NCBI RefSeq assembly: GCF_011947225.1
Contig: NZ_JAATVW010000012.1
Span: 62,001-126,000, forward strand
Origin: Planosporangium flavigriseum
GTDB taxonomy: Bacteria > Actinomycetota > Actinomycetes > Mycobacteriales > Micromonosporaceae
Direction of reading: 5' to 3'
DNA length: 64,000 nucleotides
The translations under genes and the position numbers were made by a program. Under the pieces are notes generated by a model. It had not been told where the DNA came from. It was given only the letters and a program-made list of their open reading frames with translations, and made no database searches. This document shows positions 59,196 to 64,000 of this stretch, in pieces; the stretch's first letter is position 1; each line of letters starts with the position of its first letter.

Positions 59196-60391
59196 TGTTG
59201 GACGAGCTCGAACTCGCCTTCGAGGAGCATGATCGCGAGCGCGGGCGGCATCGGCGCTCGGCAATGCGTCGCAGGAAAGAAAGCGACGGGAGCCTACCCA
59301 AGCGGCGCAGCCGGAGCCTCCTCGCGCTAGCGCTGACCTTCGTCCTCCTGGGCGTCCTCGGGGCCGGCGGCTGGTACGGGTACGGCATGGTCAAGAGCTT
59401 CTTCGTCGCCCCCGACTACACGGGCGCCGGCGCCGGCCAGGTCGAGATCCAGGTGCGCAACGGCGAGTCCGCCACCGACATCGCCCAGACCCTCTTCGAC
59501 GCCGGCGTCGTGAAGAGCGCCGGGGCGTTCGTCGAGGCGGCGAAGGCCGATCCGCGCGGGGACCAGATCCAGCCGGGCACCTACCAGCTTCGCAAGCAGA
59601 TGCGGGCCAAGGACGCCCTGGCGCTGCTGCTGGGCAGCGACAGCAAGCTGGTCACCAAGGTCACGATCCGCGAGGGCCTGACGACCCTCGCCACGTACCA
59701 GGAGCTGTCGAAGGCCACCAAGATCCCGGTGGACCAGTTCCAGGCCGCAGCCCAGGACCCGGTCGCGCTCGGCGTGCCGGACTTCTGGTTCAACCGCTCC
59801 GACGGTAAGCCGGCCACCAAGAGCGTCGAAGGATTCCTGTTCCCCGACACCTACCAGTTCGACCCCGGGGTGACCGCCAAGCAGATCCTCACGAAGATGG
59901 TCGCCAACTTCCTGCGGGTCGCTCAGACGAACAGCATCGTGGACACCGCCCAGGCCAAGCAGATCTCGCCGCACGAGGCGCTCGTGACCGCCTCGCTGGT
60001 GCAGGCCGAGGCGGGCAACGCCGCCGACATGCCGAAGGTGGCGCGGGTGGTCTACAACCGGCTCAACCACAAGCCGAACGCGATGCCCCTGGAGTTCGAC
60101 TCGGCCACCAACTACTGGCGCGAACTGCACGGCCAGGAGCGCAAGCACAACCTGAACAGCGCGGAGCTCAACGACCCGAACAACCCGTATCGCACCTACG
60201 GGGTGACCGGGTTGCCGCCGGGGCCGATCAGCAACCCCGGCAAGGAGGCGCTCCTTGCCGCGCTCAACCCGAGCGCCGGTCCGTGGCTGTACTTCGTGCG
60301 CATCGACAAGGCCGGAAACTCGGCGTTCGCCGACAACCTGCCCGAACACGAGCGCAACATCGCGACGGCACAGAAGAACGGCGCGTACTGA
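59195..60391 (+). CDS. mltG: Endolytic murein transglycosylase MltG
   Basis: The 398-residue protein has a basic cytosolic N-terminus and one membrane helix (about 42-62, LLALALTFVLLGVLGAGGWYG). A LysM-like segment (VEIQVRNGESATDIAQTLFDAG) precedes the YceG/MltG catalytic domain, with SVEGFLFPDTYQF, the catalytic Glu in VTASLVQAEAGNAADM, and VVYNRLN. It cleaves nascent glycan strands and so sets peptidoglycan chain length. ATG 59195 overlaps ruvX, and aroE starts two bases after its stop. Confidence 0.93.
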   Translation: MLDELELAFEEHDRERGRHRRSAMRRRKESDGSLPKRRSRSLLALALTFVLLGVLGAGGWYGYGMVKSFFVAPDYTGAGAGQVEIQVRNGESATDIAQTLFDAGVVKSAGAFVEAAKADPRGDQIQPGTYQLRKQMRAKDALALLLGSDSKLVTKVTIREGLTTLATYQELSKATKIPVDQFQAAAQDPVALGVPDFWFNRSDGKPATKSVEGFLFPDTYQFDPGVTAKQILTKMVANFLRVAQTNSIVDTAQAKQISPHEALVTASLVQAEAGNAADMPKVARVVYNRLNHKPNAMPLEFDSATNYWRELHGQERKHNLNSAELNDPNNPYRTYGVTGLPPGPISNPGKEALLAALNPSAGPWLYFVRIDKAGNSAFADNLPEHERNIATAQKNGAY

Positions 60392-60392
60392 C

Positions 60393-61205
60393 ATGTCCAT
60401 GCGCCGCGCCGCCGTGCTCGGCAAGCCGATCGCCCACTCGCTGTCGCCGGTGATTCACAACGCCGGGTACGCGGCGGCCGGCCTGTCGGCCTGGAGCTAC
60501 ACGGCGATCGAATGTGTCGAGTCCGAACTGGCCGACCTCGTCGCCGGGCTCGGCCCGGAGTGGGCCGGCCTGTCGCTGACCATGCCACTCAAGGAGGCGG
60601 CCCTCACGGTGGCCGAGGCCGTCTCGCCGGTCGCGGCCGCGATCGGTGCGGCTAACACCCTGGTACGCGGGGAGCGCGGCTGGCACGCCGACAACACGGA
60701 CGCGCCGGGAATGGTCGCCGCCCTCGCCCCGGCCGGCGTCACGGCCGCGGCCGAGGTGGCCGTGCTCGGCGCCGGTGGGACGGCGCGCGCCGCCCTCGCC
60801 GCCGCCCGGGACCTGGGTGCGCGGGTCACCGTGTACGCGCGGCGCCGCGCGGCGATCGCCCGGTTGGAGCCGGTGGCCGAGGCGCTCGGCGTGGAGCTGA
60901 CCGGGGCCGACTGGGTCGAGGCCGCGAAGTGCGCCGATGCGGAGGTCGTCATCTCCACGGTGCCCAAGGGTGCCGCTGACGGCCTGGCCGAGGAGGTCAG
61001 GTGGCGGCCCGGGTCGGTGTTGTTCGATGCCCTGTACGACCCGTGGCCGACTCCGCTCGCCGCGGCGGCAGCGGCCGCGGGCTGTCCGGTGGTGTCCGGG
61101 CTCGACCTGCTGCTGGCCCAGGCCGTCCTCCAGTTCGAGCGCTTCACGGGCCGGCCCGCGCCCGTCGAATCGATGCGCGCGGCTCTGATCGCCGCCCGGT
61201 CCTGA
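60393..61205 (+). CDS. aroE: Shikimate dehydrogenase
   Basis: The 270-residue protein has the shikimate-binding GKPIAHSLSPVIHNAGY, the catalytic Lys in LTMPLKEAAL, GAANTLV and the Asp in HADNTDAPGM, then an NADPH-binding fold (VAVLGAGGTARAAL). It reduces 3-dehydroshikimate in aromatic amino-acid synthesis. ATG 60393 lies one base after the mltG stop (TGACATG), so ruvX-mltG-aroE is one transcription unit. The C-terminus includes the conserved VSGLDLLLAQAVLQFERFTG. Confidence 0.93.
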   Translation: MSMRRAAVLGKPIAHSLSPVIHNAGYAAAGLSAWSYTAIECVESELADLVAGLGPEWAGLSLTMPLKEAALTVAEAVSPVAAAIGAANTLVRGERGWHADNTDAPGMVAALAPAGVTAAAEVAVLGAGGTARAALAAARDLGARVTVYARRRAAIARLEPVAEALGVELTGADWVEAAKCADAEVVISTVPKGAADGLAEEVRWRPGSVLFDALYDPWPTPLAAAAAAAGCPVVSGLDLLLAQAVLQFERFTGRPAPVESMRAALIAARS

Positions 61206-61335
61206 CGTAGCGGAATCGCTGGCCGTCATTTTTGCTGGCCAAACGGGTGATAGTGTTTGTCGTCCGAACGGCCGAGTGTTGAGGTTCGCTGCGTCACGTG
61301 TGGACAGGGCCGTATGACGTGACCCTGGAGGTTGC
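61206..61335. promoter_or_regulatory. Promoter region of the rsb operon
   Basis: This 130-base gap holds the likely rsbR promoter. TAGTGT near 61248 is a possible -10. An inverted repeat GTCACGT (61293-61299) / ACGTGAC (61317-61323) lies close to the rsbR start and may bind a regulator. Confidence 0.4.
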
Positions 61336-62199
61336 ATGGCGCTGAACGCGCAGACCGGTAAGACGTTCGACGCGTTGCTGTCCGCGAACGGTGACCGCCT
61401 GGTCGACCGCTGGACCGAGCGGGTGGCCCAAACGCTGCGCGGCAGGCTGACCGAGACCGAGCTGCGCCGGCAGATTCTCGAGTTGCACTCCGCCTTGCGG
61501 GCAGCTGTCGGCGAGGGCACGTTCGACCTGCCCAGCGAGGGCTCCGCGGAGCTGCGCGCCCTGCTCGGCGAGCTTTCGCGCGAGCGGGCGCGGCGCGGGT
61601 TCAGTCCCAGCGAGACGGCGATCAGCGTCTTCGCCCTGAAAGACGCGCTCATCGAGGTGTTCGACTTCGGCGACGGCGATGCCGAGGCGCTGCGTGAGCT
61701 GATCGCATTCACCCAGGTGATCGACCAGTTGGGCCTCTACACCTTCGAGACATACGCCCGGGCCCGGGAGGAGTTGATCTCCGGGCAGGGCGAGCAGTTG
61801 CTGGAGCTGTCCACCCCGGTGGTCAAGCTGTGGGCGGGCGTCGTGGCGGTGCCGCTGGTCGGCACGCTCGACTCGGCCCGGGCACAGGTCGTCATGGAGA
61901 AGCTGCTGCAGAGCCTGGTCGACACCGAATCGACGTACGCGATCATCGACATCACCGGGGTCCCGGCCGTCGACACGCAGGTTGCCCAGCACATCCTCAA
62001 GACGGTCGTCGCCGCCCGCCTCATGGGTGCCGAGTGCGTGATCTCGGGTATCCGGCCGCAGATCGCACAGACCATCGTGGCGCTGGGGATCGAGTTCGGC
62101 GACATCACGACCAAGGCGAGCCTGGCCGACGCGCTGGTGCACGCGATGCGCGCCAACGGCGTCGACATCGTCAGGCGCACCCCTCGCGAGGAGTCCTGA
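61336..62199 (+). CDS. rsbR: RsbR-like stressosome protein
   Basis: The 287-residue protein has a helical N-terminal sensor domain (about 1-155) and a C-terminal STAS domain with PLVGTLDSARAQVVMEKLL, YAIIDITGVPAVDTQVAQHILKTV. Ser180 and Thr214 correspond to the phosphorylated STAS positions of Bacillus RsbR. It should assemble with the next protein (RsbS) into a stressosome and hold RsbT. ATG 61336 has TGGAGG about four bases upstream. Its stop overlaps the rsbS start (TGATG). The signal sensed is unknown. Confidence 0.88.
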   Translation: MALNAQTGKTFDALLSANGDRLVDRWTERVAQTLRGRLTETELRRQILELHSALRAAVGEGTFDLPSEGSAELRALLGELSRERARRGFSPSETAISVFALKDALIEVFDFGDGDAEALRELIAFTQVIDQLGLYTFETYARAREELISGQGEQLLELSTPVVKLWAGVVAVPLVGTLDSARAQVVMEKLLQSLVDTESTYAIIDITGVPAVDTQVAQHILKTVVAARLMGAECVISGIRPQIAQTIVALGIEFGDITTKASLADALVHAMRANGVDIVRRTPREES

Positions 62200-62612
62200 T
62201 GGACCGGGTGCCGATTCTCAAGATCGGCGATGTCCTGCTGGTCTCCATCCAGGTCGACCTGGAGGACAAGACGGCGATCCAGCTGCAGGAGGACGTCGCC
62301 GATCGGATCGTGGCGAGTGGAGCGCACGGTGTGATCATCGACATCACCGGGCTCGACATCGTCGATTCGTTCGTGGGGCGCATGCTGTCGAGCATCGCGG
62401 CCATCTCGCGGGTCCTCGGCGCCGACACCGTGGTGGTGGGCATGCGCCCCGCGGTCGCGATCACCCTCGTCGAGCTGGGGCTGTCGCTGGAGGGGATACA
62501 GACCGCGCTGAACGTCGAGCGCGGCATGCGCATCCTGGCGGAGGCCCGCCAGGGCCCGCGCCTGCACCGGGACGAGCGCGGGTCCACCGCCGAGGCTGCG
62601 GCACCGCGGTGA
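62199..62612 (+). CDS. rsbS: RsbS-like stressosome scaffold (STAS)
   Basis: The 137-residue single STAS-domain protein matches RsbS through VIIDITGLDIVDSFVGRMLSSIA; Ser57 is equivalent to the RsbS serine phosphorylated by RsbT. A short charged tail (about 120-137) is extra. It should bind RsbR and RsbT and release RsbT when phosphorylated. ATG 62199 overlaps the rsbR stop by one base, and its stop overlaps the rsbT start by four, so the module is made in fixed ratios. Confidence 0.9.
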   Translation: MDRVPILKIGDVLLVSIQVDLEDKTAIQLQEDVADRIVASGAHGVIIDITGLDIVDSFVGRMLSSIAAISRVLGADTVVVGMRPAVAITLVELGLSLEGIQTALNVERGMRILAEARQGPRLHRDERGSTAEAAAPR

Positions 62613-63052
62613 CGACCGTCAGCGAGCGCGGTGGCGCGCCGGTGGAGCGGACCGAGCTGAGGGAGATCCTGCTTATCGCGGCCGACGAGGACGTCGTGCA
62701 CGTGCGCCAGCTTGTTCGCAAGGCGGCCGTCGCGGCGAAGCTGTCCCTGGTCGACCAGACGAAGCTGGTCACGGCGGCGAGTGAACTGGCCCGCAACACC
62801 CTCGCGTACGGTGGTGGTGGCCAGGTGACCGTGGAGGTCGTCGACGACGGGCGGCGGGTGGGCGTACGCGCCGAGTTCGTCGACGAAGGGCCCGGCATCC
62901 CCGACATCGGCCGCGCGATGTCGGACGGCTACACCACCGGTGGTGGCCTCGGGCTGGGGCTGGGCGGAGCGCGCCGACTGGTGGACGAGTTCGAACTCGA
63001 CACGAAGGTCTCGCTGGGTACCCGCGTCACGGTGACGAAGTGGGCCCGGTGA
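62609..63052 (+). CDS. rsbT: RsbT-like serine/threonine kinase (GHKL)
   Basis: The 147-residue GHKL ATPase has the RsbT layout: N-box ASELARNTLAYG, G1 DEGPGIPD and G2 GGGLGLGLGGARRL. It should phosphorylate RsbR and RsbS and then, when released, activate a downstream switch. In actinobacteria the partner may be a different phosphatase from Bacillus RsbU. GTG 62609 overlaps the rsbS stop (GTGA), and its stop overlaps the next start in the same way. Confidence 0.9.
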   Translation: MTTVSERGGAPVERTELREILLIAADEDVVHVRQLVRKAAVAAKLSLVDQTKLVTAASELARNTLAYGGGGQVTVEVVDDGRRVGVRAEFVDEGPGIPDIGRAMSDGYTTGGGLGLGLGGARRLVDEFELDTKVSLGTRVTVTKWAR

Positions 63053-64000
63053 GCCTCGCCCTACCCGTCGTGGCGGACGTTGCGTGGTTTCGCGTCGACG
63101 ACGCGGGCGCCGCGGGGACGGTACGGCGGGCCGCGTCGGCGCTGGGCGCCCGGCTGGGCCTTTCGGACGAGCGCGTCGGTGAGCTGGCGATCCTTGCTGC
63201 CGAACTGGCCAGCAACCTGTACAAGCACGCCGAGGCCGGCCAGGTGCTGCTGCGGTCGCTGCGGCGCGGCGACGACGCAGGCGTGGGGATCGTCGCGCTG
63301 GACGCCGGCCCCGGCATGGCCAACGCCGAGCTGTCCCGGGTCGATGGCCATTCCACCACCGGCACCCTGGGCATCGGGCTGGGCGCCATCGGGCGGCTGG
63401 CCACGTCGTCGGACCTGTACTCGCTGCCCGGCCGGGGCACCGTGGTGACCGCCGAGGTCTGGGCGGCGAAGGTACGCGGGGAGACCGCCGCTGTCGACGG
63501 GCTGAGCCGGCCGATGAGCGGCGAGTCGGTCAGCGGTGACGCCTGGTCGACCCGGCTCGTCGAGCGGCTGCAGGTCATGGTCTGTGACGGGCTGGGGCAC
63601 GGCCCGCTGGCTGCCCATGCGTCCCAGACCGCCGTGACGGCGTTCCGCGAGGGGCCGGCGGGCGGGCCGGTCGCGGTGGTGGAGCACCTGCACAGCAACC
63701 TGGGCCGGACGCGGGGCGGCGCGCTGGCGGTGGCTGAGTTCGATCCGGACGCGGGGACGCTGCGCTTCGCCGGGCTGGGCAACATCGCCGGCCACCTGGT
63801 ACGCCCGGGCGGTGCCGCGCTTGAGCGGACCGGCCTGGTTTCGCTGCCCGGCATCGCGGGTCACCAGCGGCGGACGGTGCGCGAATTCACGTACCCGGTC
63901 GAGCCGGGAGACCTGGTCGTGCTGCACTCCGACGGGGTCACCGACAAATGGCGGCTGGGCGAATACCCGGGCCTGGCCATGCACACCCCACTCGCCATCG
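63049..64000 (+). CDS. HATPase-PP2C (RsbX/SpoIIE-like) phosphatase, partial
   Basis: The frame runs off the right edge, so at least 317 residues are visible and the C-terminus is missing. The N-terminal 120 residues are a GHKL ATPase (ELAILAAELASNLYKHA, DAGPGM, LGIGLGAIGRL). From about 155 there is a PP2C/SpoIIE phosphatase domain (SGDAWSTR, VMVCDGLGHGPLAAHAS, FAGLGNIAGHL, LHSDGVTDKW) whose metal-binding Asp residues are present. The order rsbR-rsbS-rsbT-phosphatase is that of stressosome modules, and it may reset RsbR/RsbS phosphorylation. GTG 63049 overlaps the rsbT stop. Confidence 0.85.
   Translation, partial: MSLALPVVADVAWFRVDDAGAAGTVRRAASALGARLGLSDERVGELAILAAELASNLYKHAEAGQVLLRSLRRGDDAGVGIVALDAGPGMANAELSRVDGHSTTGTLGIGLGAIGRLATSSDLYSLPGRGTVVTAEVWAAKVRGETAAVDGLSRPMSGESVSGDAWSTRLVERLQVMVCDGLGHGPLAAHASQTAVTAFREGPAGGPVAVVEHLHSNLGRTRGGALAVAEFDPDAGTLRFAGLGNIAGHLVRPGGAALERTGLVSLPGIAGHQRRTVREFTYPVEPGDLVVLHSDGVTDKWRLGEYPGLAMHTPLAI

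Overview
The window is high-GC actinobacterial chromosome. GTG and TTG starts, GTGA/TAATG stop-start overlaps, an SsgB sporulation regulator, phosphatidylinositol mannoside (PIM) genes and a thrS-to-aroE gene order like that of Mycobacterium and Streptomyces all point to a filamentous actinomycete. Family Micromonosporaceae is my best guess, by inference only.

Region 1 (about 1-7,400) looks like the right end of an integrated mobile element. A tyrosine recombinase and an excisionase-like helix-turn-helix protein lie just beyond the 3' end of a tRNA-Val(CAC) gene, as in actinomycete integrative elements. Its cargo includes the end of a TPR-like regulator, an aminoglycoside-phosphotransferase-family kinase and a 1,124-residue protein. 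That protein has an N-terminal PD-(D/E)XK-type (DUF4297/Cap4-like) nuclease signature and a very long alpha-helical repeat region with no visible NTPase. It is the best candidate here for an undescribed defence-type system.

Region 2 (about 7,500-24,400) is accessory and regulatory chromosome. It holds a small membrane protein, ssgB, an SDR oxidoreductase overlapping a CocE-type hydrolase, a SRPBCC protein behind a stress-sigma-like promoter and an MHYT membrane sensor. A LolA-like exported protein diverges from an OmpR/histidine-kinase pair, with seven direct-repeat boxes around that intergenic region. A mini-GntR repressor has a clear palindromic operator. A MerR regulator precedes a VIT/VWA protein, followed by a cyclopropane-fatty-acid-synthase-like methyltransferase and a GGDEF protein.

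Region 3 (about 24,400-61,200) is the conserved housekeeping block. It runs thrS, an Ap4A-type HIT protein, (polysaccharide deacetylase, EF-G-like GTPase), pgsA, PIM acyltransferase, pimA, pdxS, pdxT, yebC, (PLP enzyme), ruvCAB, yajC, secD, secF, apt, rel, two cyclophilins, a metallo-beta-lactamase-fold hydrolase, hisS, a STAS-HATPase fusion, aspS, rarA, two small membrane proteins, alaS, ruvX, mltG and aroE. It covers tRNA charging, PI/PIM lipid synthesis, vitamin B6, Holliday-junction processing, protein export, purine salvage and the stringent response. Related palindromic hairpins recur in gaps immediately upstream of co-oriented genes (after thrS, pdxS and alaS), a dispersed intergenic family worth tracing.

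Region 4 (61,300-64,000) is a stressosome-type module, rsbR-rsbS-rsbT plus an HATPase/PP2C phosphatase cut by the window edge. All four genes overlap at stop-start junctions.
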